64,000 bases of DNA from CF-46 sp963760735 (lineage in GTDB: Bacteria > Chloroflexota > Limnocylindria > Limnocylindrales > CSP1-4): assembly GCA_963760735.1 (NCBI GenBank), contig CAVXEB010000007.1, positions 496,001 through 560,000 of the forward strand, given 5' to 3'. The notes beneath the pieces were generated by a model. The model saw only the letters and a program-made list of their open reading frames with translations. It was not told the origin of the DNA and ran no database searches. Positions 34,634 to 42,959 of this stretch are shown one piece after another (the first letter of the stretch is position 1; every line of letters starts with the position of its first letter). The position numbers were made by a program, and so were the translations under genes.

Positions 34634-35625
34634 GCGACGGCCGCCCGAGGATTGCCGAGGATCGCGTCGCGGACCCACTGGGTCGCGGCCCAGTTGTCCC
34701 GCCGGAACTGGAGCCGCTCCTCGGACTTCGGACCGTGGTTCGTCACGACGGTCCGAAGCTCGTTCCAGTCGGGCTCGCCGTAGCGCCACTCGCCGGCGGT
34801 CTCGTCGTATCGCAGGTCCGGATCCGGCAGCGTCAGCCCGAGCTCGCGGATCCGCGGGACGTAGATCCCGAGGAACTCCTGGCGGAGCTCCTCGCTCGTC
34901 TTCGCCTTGATCCGCCAGTGGATGTCGCGATCCTTCGCTCGATCGCTTCGCGGGCCGTGCATCTGCATGAGCGGCCCCCACCATCGATCGAGCGCCTCCT
35001 GGATCGCGGCGCGCTGGCTCGGCGTCCCGGTCGCCATGGTCACGACCACGTCGCGGCCGTGCATGATGTGGACCGACTCCTCCCAGCAGATCTTCCGCAT
35101 CGTCCGCGCGTACGGCGCGTAGGAGGAGTCCCGCAGAGCCTGCTGGGCGACGATCGCCGCGGCGTCCACGAGCCACGCGATGATCCCGATGTCGGCCCAC
35201 GACTTCGTCGGGTAGTGGAAGACGTTGTGGAACTTCGTCTTCCCGTCGAGCAGGTCCTGGATCATCGCCTCGCGCGGCTTGCCGAGGTCCTCCGCGACCC
35301 GATAGAGCAGCTGCGCATGGCCGACTTCGTCCTGGACCTTCGCCGTGAGGGCGAGCTTCCGGCGGAGGGTCGGCGCACGCATGATCCATTCCCGCTCGGG
35401 CAGGACGCCCATCAGCTCGCTGTTCGCGTGCATCTCGACGAAGCGGAGGACCTGGGTCCGGTACTCGTCGGGCATCCAGTCGGTCGCCTCGACCTTGCCG
35501 CCGCCGGTGACGTGCTCCTCGAAGTGGCGATACCGCTCGTCATGGTCGAGAGCCTGGTCGTTGAACGGCAGCCGGCTTCGCTCGCGGGCCGGCAGCACGG
35601 GATCGAGGGCGAGCGGGTCGGTCAT
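34630..35625 (-). CDS. paaA: 1,2-phenylacetyl-CoA epoxidase, catalytic di-iron subunit
   Basis: ATG 35625 overlaps the TetR stop (ATGA) and gives 331 residues, the family length. Di-iron ligands are visible as Glu in RFVEMHANSELMG (about 60-72), ExxH in KVQDEVGHAQLLY (about 96) and ExxxH/ExxH in ICWEESVHIMHG (about 182). The substrate-side YPTKSWADIGIIAWLVDAA (about 139-157) is typical of PaaA. It epoxidises the ring of phenylacetyl-CoA using O2 and electrons normally supplied by PaaE, which is not encoded nearby. Confidence 0.94.
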   Translation of the reverse strand: MTDPLALDPVLPARERSRLPFNDQALDHDERYRHFEEHVTGGGKVEATDWMPDEYRTQVLRFVEMHANSELMGVLPEREWIMRAPTLRRKLALTAKVQDEVGHAQLLYRVAEDLGKPREAMIQDLLDGKTKFHNVFHYPTKSWADIGIIAWLVDAAAIVAQQALRDSSYAPYARTMRKICWEESVHIMHGRDVVVTMATGTPSQRAAIQEALDRWWGPLMQMHGPRSDRAKDRDIHWRIKAKTSEELRQEFLGIYVPRIRELGLTLPDPDLRYDETAGEWRYGEPDWNELRTVVTNHGPKSEERLQFRRDNWAATQWVRDAILGNPRAAVA

Positions 35626-36212
35626 TGGTGGTCCTCCGACAGGGCGCGGAGCGAGAGGTCGACGTAGTGGTCGGCGATCCGGTCCGCGCTGAGACGGCCG
35701 TCCGGGCGGAACCACGTCGCGATGCCGTTCAGGGCGGTGAGGACGAACGTCGCCGCGACTGCCGCATCGGTCGCGTGGAACGCCCCGACGGCGATGCCGT
35801 CCTCGATCGCGGAGCGGAACCGGGCCTCGTAGGCGTCGCGGCGGTCGGCGATCGCGTTGCGCCGGACGGCGGACAGGTAGCGCCATTCGGTGACGAAGAC
35901 GCTCGATCGCTCGGGGTCGCCGGTGATCACCTCGACATGGGCCTCGACGAGGGCGGCCAGCCGGTCGACCGGATCGGCCGAGGTCGCGTCGGCGCCTGCG
36001 GCGTCCGCCGCCCGCTCGAACGCCGCGGCCGCCTGGTCGACGATCGACCACAGCACGTCCTCTTTCGACGCGACGTGCGCGTAGAGGCTCGCGCCCTGGA
36101 TGTCGAGCGCCCTGGCGATGTCGCGAACGCTCGTCCCGGCGTAGCCATTCGCGTGGAAGAGCCCGCTGGCGACCTCGTCGATCTCGCGCCGGCGGGCGCC
36201 GGTCTCGATCAT
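35622..36212 (-). CDS. TetR-family regulator of the paa operon
   Basis: The 196-residue protein is the first gene of the paa operon. Its N-terminal HTH reads RREIDEVASGLFHANGYAGTSVRDIARALDI and GASLYAHVASKEDVLWSIVD (about 8-59). The C-terminal ligand domain (about 65-196) is variable, as usual. A perfect inverted repeat covers the promoter directly upstream, so it very likely represses its own operon and is released by a pathway CoA-thioester, as PaaR-type TetR regulators are. The ATG lies 6 nt after the -10 box. Confidence 0.9.
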   Translation of the reverse strand: MIETGARRREIDEVASGLFHANGYAGTSVRDIARALDIQGASLYAHVASKEDVLWSIVDQAAAAFERAADAAGADATSADPVDRLAALVEAHVEVITGDPERSSVFVTEWRYLSAVRRNAIADRRDAYEARFRSAIEDGIAVGAFHATDAAVAATFVLTALNGIATWFRPDGRLSADRIADHYVDLSLRALSEDHQ

Positions 36213-36218
36213 CCCCCC

Positions 36219-36247
36219 ATAATCCGACCTAACGTTCGTTAGGTCAA
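36219..36247 (-). promoter_or_regulatory. paa operon promoter with a perfect 9-2-9 TetR operator
   Basis: On the minus strand TTGACC (36247-36242), a 17-nt spacer and GATTAT (36224-36219) precede ATG 36212 by only 6 nt. The spacer and part of the -35 are covered by the inverted repeat GACCTAACG-TT-CGTTAGGTC (36226-36245), an excellent TetR-type operator. Confidence 0.82.
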
Positions 36248-36296
36248 GACGGGCCCTGGTAACAGGCTCCTCCTCCGTGCGGGCATCAGCGGGACC

Positions 36297-36971
36297 TTAG
36301 GGAAATCGGACGCTGTCGAGAAGCCCCTGCAGTGCGGCGCGGTCCTTCGCGTCGTTCGCAGCGTGGATTCTGAGGTCGCGAAAGCCGAACAGATAGGCCA
36401 CCTGGTGGTGGACGGTGAGCGCGTTGTTGATCAGGATCCCGCAGTTCCATTCGAGGAGCATCCCCGGCTCGCCGCCGATGGTGATCTTGCGCTGGGCTTC
36501 GGGTGCAGCCGGACACGTATCGCTGTGGTACTTGACGGTGTCCGAGATCGCCTGTCTGACGACGTCCGCCAGGCCGCCCTTGGTCGGTGCCACGTTGGCC
36601 CACGCGCTCCTCGTGTAGGACTCGACGAACTGGTCGGACTCTGCCGCGTCGTGGCTCAAGCTCGACACCCCGTCCCACGCCGTGGTGGCCTGGATCGCGG
36701 TCCAGCCGGCCGGCACGGTGAGGGAGTAGCCGTAGGTGGCCGAGGTGAACGTCGTCGGAACGGCGGCGGCGCTCGGGGCGCTGGTCGGCGTCGGCGTCGG
36801 CTTCGGCGGCGGCAGGGTCGGCTTTGCGGTCGGCACGGCGGCGAGCGATTGAGCCGGCGACGCGGTCGACCCGACGCTGGACGACGGGCCAGCCCCGGCC
36901 GGCCCGCTTGTGCACGCGCCGATCATCAGCACCACGACGGCCAGGGCCGTCGTGCGCCTCATGCTTCCCAT
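36297..36971 (-). CDS. Secreted lipoprotein of unknown function
   Basis: I start at ATG 36971, 5 nt after a GGAGG box; two nearby ATGs (36974, 36962) are alternatives. The signal has lipobox IGAC (Cys about 19). A long Ser/Pro/Thr linker with a KPTPTPTSAPS stretch (about 20-65) tethers a compact domain (about 66-224) that opens with TSATYGYSLTVPAGW, a PsbP-like or DUF-type beta module common on Gram-positive-like surfaces. Two cysteines (DTC about 146, NCG about 173) may form a disulfide. It is downstream of the giant SARP regulator on the same strand (136 nt), so it could be part of that unit. Confidence 0.75.
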   Translation of the reverse strand: MGSMRRTTALAVVVLMIGACTSGPAGAGPSSSVGSTASPAQSLAAVPTAKPTLPPPKPTPTPTSAPSAAAVPTTFTSATYGYSLTVPAGWTAIQATTAWDGVSSLSHDAAESDQFVESYTRSAWANVAPTKGGLADVVRQAISDTVKYHSDTCPAAPEAQRKITIGGEPGMLLEWNCGILINNALTVHHQVAYLFGFRDLRIHAANDAKDRAALQGLLDSVRFP

Positions 36972-37082
36972 CATCGCCTCCGCGCCATCCTGCGGCCGAG
37001 GACTCGCTGTCCGATCTGGAGGCCGCTGTTCCGGCGGAGCCTCGTCGCGGGCAGTCCAACCCCACCCCATACCGGCTCTACG

Positions 37083-37103
37083 GGCCCTCTATCCCTGAGG
37101 GCC
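37083..37103 (-). terminator. Weak hairpin just after the SARP regulator gene
   Basis: A 7-bp stem (GGCCCTC and complement, 7-nt loop) begins 4 nt after the stop codon. There is no T-run, so it may be an attenuating rather than a full terminator before the lipoprotein gene. Confidence 0.35.
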
Positions 37104-37107
37104 GGGT

Positions 37108-40100
37108 CTAGAGTCCACAGGCCGCTTCGGAGACTCCGAGCCCGCGCGCCGCCTCCTGGCGGTCCTTCGGGACGCATGGGACGTGGATCGTTCCGGCGGC
37201 GATCTGGACGCCGAGCTTCTCGAGGCGCGGGCGGAGGTCGTCGATGAACCCGCCGCTGTACGAGAGGCCGACCCCGTTGGAGGCGAGATCGAACGTCCGC
37301 GCGCCGGGAAGGAACTGACCGTTGGCGAATTCCTTCAGCAGCGTGTACACCGCCAGGTCCTGATGGAGGACCACCGACGTCAGGATGTGGCCGCGCCATG
37401 CGTCCGGATCGACCGCGCCCGTCAGCGACCGGACCGTCTCGTACTGGTCGCTGTCGACGCCGATCGCCCACAGCTGGCGACCTGGACCGGACATCGTGGT
37501 CGCGGCTTCGAAGAGGCCGATCCCCGACCCACCGGCCGCGTGGAAGATGACGTCGGCACCGGCGTCGTACATCGTGCGGGCCGCCTCGCGAGCCGCCAGC
37601 GGGTTGCTGAAGGCGCGGTCGAAGTCGTCACGCGAGAGATACTCCGAGAGGACCCGCACATCCGGATCGATGCTTCGCGCTCCCGCCTCGTAGCCGGCCT
37701 GGAACTTCCACATGAATGGGTGGTCGAGGCCTCCGATGAACCCGATCGTCCTGCTCTTGGTCGTCAGCGCCGCAGCCGCTCCGGCCAGGAAGGAGCCGTC
37801 CTTGGCTGCGAACGCGATCGTCGCGACGTTCGGCGCCACGAGCCCGGCATCGACGACGAACCGGGTGGCTGGGTAGTCGTGAATGACTCGCCCGACGTCG
37901 TCCACCACCGCCCCCGACACGATGATCAGCTCGGAGTCATCGGCGGCGAGGTTCCGGAGCTCGATTCCTGCCCCCTCGCTCTCGTCGTAGAGCCGCTCCT
38001 TGCCTGCAAGGCCAAAGTCGGTGACGGCCCGATCGAACCCGTCCTCGTTCAAGTCGTCGAGCGCGGCGACGCCGGGCTTCAGCAGGGCGACGCGCGGCAC
38101 ATGGCCGCTCGCCGTTGCCCAGGCTCCGTAACCCACCGCGACGACGAGCAGCGCGATCGCGATCGCGAGCGCGACGAGACGGATGTGGGCGCGGCCCTCG
38201 AGTCGTCGGTTCGCGTCGCGTCGCTCGGCCTCCTCTCGTTGCTCCTGGCTCCGCCGGGCCAGACCCGCTTCGAGGAATTCGCGTTCGCGGCTCGTGAGCT
38301 GGAGGATCCCTTCCCGGCTCCAGGCTTCGAACTCCGCCAGCCGCCCGCGGGTGAGCAAGTAGTCGGGGTCTCGCTGCGAGAGCTCCCACTCCTCGACGGC
38401 GGCCGCGAACGTCTCGTGTCGACGCAGCGCAGTCCGGTGCCGCTCGATCCAGCTGGCCAGCCTGTCCCATTCACGAAAGAGGGCCTCATGGGCGACCTCG
38501 ACCATCGCCTTGCCCGTGACGGCATCGCGATCGAACGACAGGAGGCGGTGACGGCCGAAGGCGCCGAGGACTTCGGACAGAACGACCGCGTCAAGGTCCA
38601 ACCCGGTCAGGTCGGAGAGGGGCAGGCGTCGCCGCGAGTCGATCGTCCCGCTCTCGAGGCGAACGAGGCGCAGGAAGACCTGCATGACGGCCCGCTGCTC
38701 GTCGGGGGTCATCGCGGCGTAGAGCGCTTCGGCCCGGCGGGACAGGATCCCGTTCAGGCCACCGAGAGCGCGGTATCCGGACAGCGTGAGACTGGCGGTC
38801 GCCCGCTGATCGAAGAGCTCTGTGAGGGCGTATTGGAGCAGGGGCAGGGCGCTGGACCGGTCAGCCGTCTCGGCGACCAGCTCGGCAAGCAATGCCGGCT
38901 CGACGCTCACGCCGACCCGGGCGGCCGGGCCGACGATCGCCGCCTCGAGCTCAGCGGTCGTCATCGGCAGGACGTTCACGACCGCGGGAATGAAGACCTC
39001 GGCGAACGACGGATCCGTTAGCGGCCGGTCGTAGAAGTCTGCCCGCAGCGCGAGCACGACGACGAGCTGTCCACCGGGCTCGGCGACAGCAGCGGCGAGG
39101 GAGTGGAGGAATTGCCGCCTGACCGGCTCATCGGTGACGGAAAAGACCTCCTCGAACTGGTCGATCGCCAGGACCAGGCGACCGTCCTCGGGCATCATCC
39201 GCAGCGTTGAAGGCGCCGACCCGCTCGACGGACCCGCGTCGAGGAGCTGGGCGAGGCCGGCGGGCATGCCGGCGATCTTCGAGACCATGGCCGCGACCTG
39301 CTCGAAGGGATGCAGTCCCGGGGTGAACGGCGCGATCAGCCAGCGTTCCGAGCCCGGCAGCGCACCCGCTCGAAGGCGCTGGAGGAGGCCGGCTGCAAGC
39401 ACGCTGGATTTGCCGGACCCGGACGGTCCCACGAGGGCGAGCATCCGCGCGCCGTCGCGGAGCCGGTCGAGCAGCTGTACCTGGAGCACTTCCCGCCCGA
39501 AGTAGTCGCCGGCATCAGCCTCCGTGAACGGGCGGAGGCCCTTGTAGGGGTTCCGCGACGTTTCCGGCCCGGCCGAGACGCCCGGGGGCGGCATCAGCGC
39601 GGGGTCGTGGATGAGGATCCGTTCCTGCATCCGCTGGATCGGCGGCGACGGCTCAAGACCGAGCTCGTCGTCGAGAAGGACCCGGAGGCGTTCGTACGTC
39701 CGGAGCGCCTCGGCGTGTCGCCCGGATCGGTACAGCGCCAGCATCAGCAGCTCGCGGGAGCGCTCGCGCATCGGGTCCTCGCGGATGGCCCCATCGAGCA
39801 ACGAGATCACGTCGACCGCCCGGCCGGACGCGAGCTCAGCCGATGCCAGGGCCTCGATGCCATCCAGGTGCAGGTCGTGCAGCCGACGGATCTGGGGCTG
39901 GGCGAACTCGTCGTAGGTGAAGTCGGACAGCGGCGGACCGCGCCACAGGTCCAGCGCTGCGCGGACGTTCGCCGCGCCCTCGTCGCGCGCGCCGGCCTCG
40001 ATCCTGCGCGTTCCGTCCTCGATCAGCCGCTCGAACTGGCCGGCGTCGACGGCGTCCGGGTCGACCTCCAGCTCGTAGCCGGGTGGACGCGTGACGATGA

Positions 40101-40341
40101 GGCGATCGCCGGCAAGCGGCTCCAGCGCCTTGCGCAGCTCCGAGACGTAGATCTGGACCGAGTGGAGGGCAGTCCGAGGAGGGCTCTCTCCCCACAACAG
40201 GTCGATCAGGCGATCCGCCGGGACGACCTGTCCGACGTGCAGGAGGAGGATCGCTAGGACCGCCCGTTGCTTGGGCGGACCCAGCTCCGCGCGCGCGTCG
40301 CCGGTGCCCGCTTCGAGTGTCCCGAGGATCCGGAACTGCAT
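37108..40341 (-). CDS. Membrane-anchored SARP/BTAD regulator with STAND ATPase and extracellular BMP/PnrA ligand domain
   Basis: ATG 40341 (AGGAAAGG upstream) gives 1077 residues. Residues 1-95 are an OmpR-like DNA-binding domain (PPKQRAVLAILLL, VSELRKALEP, PPGYELEV); 97-245 a BTAD helical domain (QFERLIEDGTRRI, RLRVLLDDELGLEPSP). A STAND ATPase follows with YFGREVL, Walker A GPSGSGKS (305-312) and Walker B LVLAIDQFEEVF (389-400), then a helical region to about 700. A basic stretch and a single TM (about 719-742) lead outside to a complete BMP-family binding domain (about 748-1077) with VALLKPG, IGFIGGLDHPFMWKFQAGYEAG and WAIGVDSDQY. BMP domains bind nucleosides or related ligands for ABC import. 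Here one chain could read an outside ligand and bind DNA inside. Confidence 0.9.
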   Translation of the reverse strand: MQFRILGTLEAGTGDARAELGPPKQRAVLAILLLHVGQVVPADRLIDLLWGESPPRTALHSVQIYVSELRKALEPLAGDRLIVTRPPGYELEVDPDAVDAGQFERLIEDGTRRIEAGARDEGAANVRAALDLWRGPPLSDFTYDEFAQPQIRRLHDLHLDGIEALASAELASGRAVDVISLLDGAIREDPMRERSRELLMLALYRSGRHAEALRTYERLRVLLDDELGLEPSPPIQRMQERILIHDPALMPPPGVSAGPETSRNPYKGLRPFTEADAGDYFGREVLQVQLLDRLRDGARMLALVGPSGSGKSSVLAAGLLQRLRAGALPGSERWLIAPFTPGLHPFEQVAAMVSKIAGMPAGLAQLLDAGPSSGSAPSTLRMMPEDGRLVLAIDQFEEVFSVTDEPVRRQFLHSLAAAVAEPGGQLVVVLALRADFYDRPLTDPSFAEVFIPAVVNVLPMTTAELEAAIVGPAARVGVSVEPALLAELVAETADRSSALPLLQYALTELFDQRATASLTLSGYRALGGLNGILSRRAEALYAAMTPDEQRAVMQVFLRLVRLESGTIDSRRRLPLSDLTGLDLDAVVLSEVLGAFGRHRLLSFDRDAVTGKAMVEVAHEALFREWDRLASWIERHRTALRRHETFAAAVEEWELSQRDPDYLLTRGRLAEFEAWSREGILQLTSREREFLEAGLARRSQEQREEAERRDANRRLEGRAHIRLVALAIAIALLVVAVGYGAWATASGHVPRVALLKPGVAALDDLNEDGFDRAVTDFGLAGKERLYDESEGAGIELRNLAADDSELIIVSGAVVDDVGRVIHDYPATRFVVDAGLVAPNVATIAFAAKDGSFLAGAAAALTTKSRTIGFIGGLDHPFMWKFQAGYEAGARSIDPDVRVLSEYLSRDDFDRAFSNPLAAREAARTMYDAGADVIFHAAGGSGIGLFEAATTMSGPGRQLWAIGVDSDQYETVRSLTGAVDPDAWRGHILTSVVLHQDLAVYTLLKEFANGQFLPGARTFDLASNGVGLSYSGGFIDDLRPRLEKLGVQIAAGTIHVPCVPKDRQEAARGLGVSEAACGL

Positions 40342-40591
40342 CGACTTGCCTTTCCTGGCGCGGCAATTGTGGCGATGGTGGGCGCCGCACAACACAGGGG
40401 TCAACTCGCGGACAGGCTCGTCAGGCTGGTTCTAGGGCCGCTCTACGGCCGCCAGGCGCACCCTCCGCAGAATGCAGGTGCGCACGCTTCCCACACAGCC
40501 TCGCGCCGATCCGGGATACTCTTGTCGCCTGACCGGTCGGTGTACCGGCGTCCGCTGTGGACGCCCTCGGCCCTTCTTGAGCAAGGACCGA

Positions 40592-41578
40592 ATGACGGTG
40601 ACCGACAACACCGTGCGTCCCACGACGCACGCTCCGGCTCCTGCTGTGAACTCTCTCGCGGATGATCGCGCCCTCCTCGAAGAGCTCGAGCCCGAGGCGG
40701 CCCGGCTGTACGACCGCCACGCGAAGGTGGCCCAGGAGTGGTTCCCCCACGACTACATCCCCTATCGGCTCGGGCGCGACTTCGACAAGGAGCCGTGGAC
40801 GCCCGACCAGCCGCGGTTGACCGGCGTCGCCCAGGTCAGCTTCGAGGTCAACCTCCTCACCGAGGACAACCTGCCCTCGTACCACCGCCTGATCCACGGG
40901 ATGTTCGGCCGCGGTGACGGCGCCTGGATCAACTGGATCGGGCGCTGGACGGCCGAGGAGGGCCGCCACGCGATCGTCCTCCGCGACTACCTGACGGTGA
41001 CCCGGAATCTCGACCCGATCGCCCTCGAGCGCGGCCGGATGAGCCAGCTCCAGCAAGGTTACGACCGGGACTCGATCGACACGCTCCGCGGCCTGGCCTA
41101 CGTCGCGTTCCAGGAGCTGGCGACCCGCATCTCGCACAAGAACACGGGTCGCTACTCGCAGGACCCGGTGGCGGATCGGATCATGAGCCGGATCGCGGCC
41201 GACGAGAACCTCCACATGGTGTTCTACCGCGACATCCTCGCGGCCGCCATCAAGATCCAGCCGTCGCGCGCCGTCCAGGCGATCGTCGCCGAGGTCCTCG
41301 CGTTCGAGATGCCCGGCAACGGCATCCCGGGCTTCCTTCGGAAGGCCGCCGCGATCGCCAAGGCCGGCATCTACGACATCCGGATCCACCGGGACGAGGT
41401 CCTGATGCCGATCCTCAACCACTGGCGGATCTTCGAGCTGACCGGGCTGGATGCCGCGGCCGAGGACGCCCGGCGGGTCCTGCGCGAGCACCTCGACAAG
41501 CTCGAGGTCGCCGCCCAGCGGTTCGAGGAGAAGATGGCGCTCGGCGGCACGACCGACCGGATGGTCCGCACCGGCTGA
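40592..41578 (+). CDS. Acyl-ACP desaturase (DesA/stearoyl-ACP type), soluble di-iron
   Basis: ATG 40592 sits 4 nt after AAGGA. The 328-residue protein has the di-iron motifs of soluble acyl-ACP desaturases, EEGRH (about 123) and DENLH (about 207), and ELEPEAARLYDRHAKVAQEWFPHDYIP (about 32-58, in pieces) typical of DesA1/DesA2 relatives. It introduces a double bond into ACP-bound fatty acids using O2 and ferredoxin-type reductant. It is divergent from the SARP regulator; the 250-bp gap between them holds no recognisable site beyond weak -10-like hexamers. Confidence 0.92.
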   Translation: MTVTDNTVRPTTHAPAPAVNSLADDRALLEELEPEAARLYDRHAKVAQEWFPHDYIPYRLGRDFDKEPWTPDQPRLTGVAQVSFEVNLLTEDNLPSYHRLIHGMFGRGDGAWINWIGRWTAEEGRHAIVLRDYLTVTRNLDPIALERGRMSQLQQGYDRDSIDTLRGLAYVAFQELATRISHKNTGRYSQDPVADRIMSRIAADENLHMVFYRDILAAAIKIQPSRAVQAIVAEVLAFEMPGNGIPGFLRKAAAIAKAGIYDIRIHRDEVLMPILNHWRIFELTGLDAAAEDARRVLREHLDKLEVAAQRFEEKMALGGTTDRMVRTG

Positions 41579-41651
41579 CGCCGAGGGCCCGTCAGCGGTG
41601 CGGTCCGCCTCGTAGGATTGGCCGACCAGCCGATCAGACACGAGGAACCCG

Positions 41652-42959
41652 ATGGCCCAGCCGCTGACCATCCTGTTCATGCCCGAGTCGGCGTACGGGC
41701 CGACGAACAACTGCGTCGGCATCGGCGACGTCCTCCTCCGGCACGGGCACCGTGTGGTCTTCGCGGCCGAGGCGTCGTGGACCGGCCGGCTCGAGCCCCT
41801 CGGTTTCGTCGAGGACCTCGTCCACCTCGCGCCGCCACCGCCGCCGGACGCTCCGGCCCAGGACGCGGGCCAGTTCTGGAAGGACTTCATCCGCGACACG
41901 GCGCCGGAGTTCCGGAAGCCGACGATCGAGCAGCTCGCGACCTTCATGGTCCCGACGTGGCAGGCCCTGATCGACGGAGCCCGCTACTGCGAGCCGCATC
42001 TCCGCGAGATCATCGCCCGTCAGGCTCCGGACGTGATCGTCGAGGACAACGTCGTCGCCTTCCCCGCCCTCGAGACGGCAGGCAAGCCGTACGTCCGGAT
42101 CGTGTCCTGCAACCCGCTCGAGATCCGCGGGCCGGAGATCGCGCCGCCGTATTCGGGCCTGCCCGCGGACGACCGGTCGGGATGGGAGGCGTACCGGGAG
42201 GAGTACGACCGGACCCATCGACCGACCTGGGAGGCGTTCGACGCCTGGTGTCGCGAGAACGGGACCGAGCCGCTCCCGGAGCTCGAGTTCGAGCACGCCT
42301 CGCGCCACCTGAACCTGTACGTCTACCCGCAGGTCGCCGACTACACCGACCGCCGGCCGCTCGACCCGGCCCGCTGGCGACGCGTCGACTCGTCCGTCCG
42401 CGCGACGGACGCCGCATTCGAGCTGCCGCCCGAGATGGCCGATCGGCCGCCCGGATCCGGGCTCGTCTATCTCTCGCTCGGGTCGCTCGGGAGCGCCGAC
42501 GTGGACCTGATGCGGCGGCTCGTGGCGGTCCTGGCCGACACGCCACACCGGTACATCGTCTCGAAGGGCGCCCAGCACGCGGAGTACGAGCTGGCACCGA
42601 ACATGTGGGGCGCCGAGTTCCTGCCCCAGACATCGATCGTGCCCCTGGTCGACGTCGTGATCACCCACGGCGGCAACAACACGACGACCGAGGCGTTCCA
42701 CTTCGGCAAGCCGATGGTCGTCCTGCCGCTGTTCTGGGACCAGTACGACAACGCCCAGCGCGTCGACGAGACCGGCTTCGGCATCCGGCTGCCGACGTAT
42801 GCCTTCGAGCCGGCCCACCTGGCGGAAGCGATCGACCGGCTCCTCGGGGACGTCGAGCTGCGGAACCGGATGGCGGGGATCGGGGCGGAGATCCGGGCAC
42901 GGGACGGCGTCGCGAAGGCCGCGGCGGCGATCGAGACCGTCGGGCTGGCGGCCCGGTGA
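41652..42959 (+). CDS. GT1-family glycosyltransferase (MGT/UGT-like)
   Basis: The 435-residue GT-B enzyme follows a GAGGAA box. The N-terminal acceptor domain opens LTILFMPESAYGPTNN. The C-terminal nucleotide-sugar domain has YLSLGSLGS (about 275), the PSPG-like segment FLPQTSIVPLVDVVITHGG (about 320-338), NNTTTEAFHFGKPMVVLPLFWDQ (about 339-361) and NAQRVDETGFG. Such enzymes glycosylate small molecules, macrolides or lipids. It overlaps the next gene as GTGA, an unusual coupling to a HipA-like kinase. Confidence 0.9.
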   Translation: MAQPLTILFMPESAYGPTNNCVGIGDVLLRHGHRVVFAAEASWTGRLEPLGFVEDLVHLAPPPPPDAPAQDAGQFWKDFIRDTAPEFRKPTIEQLATFMVPTWQALIDGARYCEPHLREIIARQAPDVIVEDNVVAFPALETAGKPYVRIVSCNPLEIRGPEIAPPYSGLPADDRSGWEAYREEYDRTHRPTWEAFDAWCRENGTEPLPELEFEHASRHLNLYVYPQVADYTDRRPLDPARWRRVDSSVRATDAAFELPPEMADRPPGSGLVYLSLGSLGSADVDLMRRLVAVLADTPHRYIVSKGAQHAEYELAPNMWGAEFLPQTSIVPLVDVVITHGGNNTTTEAFHFGKPMVVLPLFWDQYDNAQRVDETGFGIRLPTYAFEPAHLAEAIDRLLGDVELRNRMAGIGAEIRARDGVAKAAAAIETVGLAAR

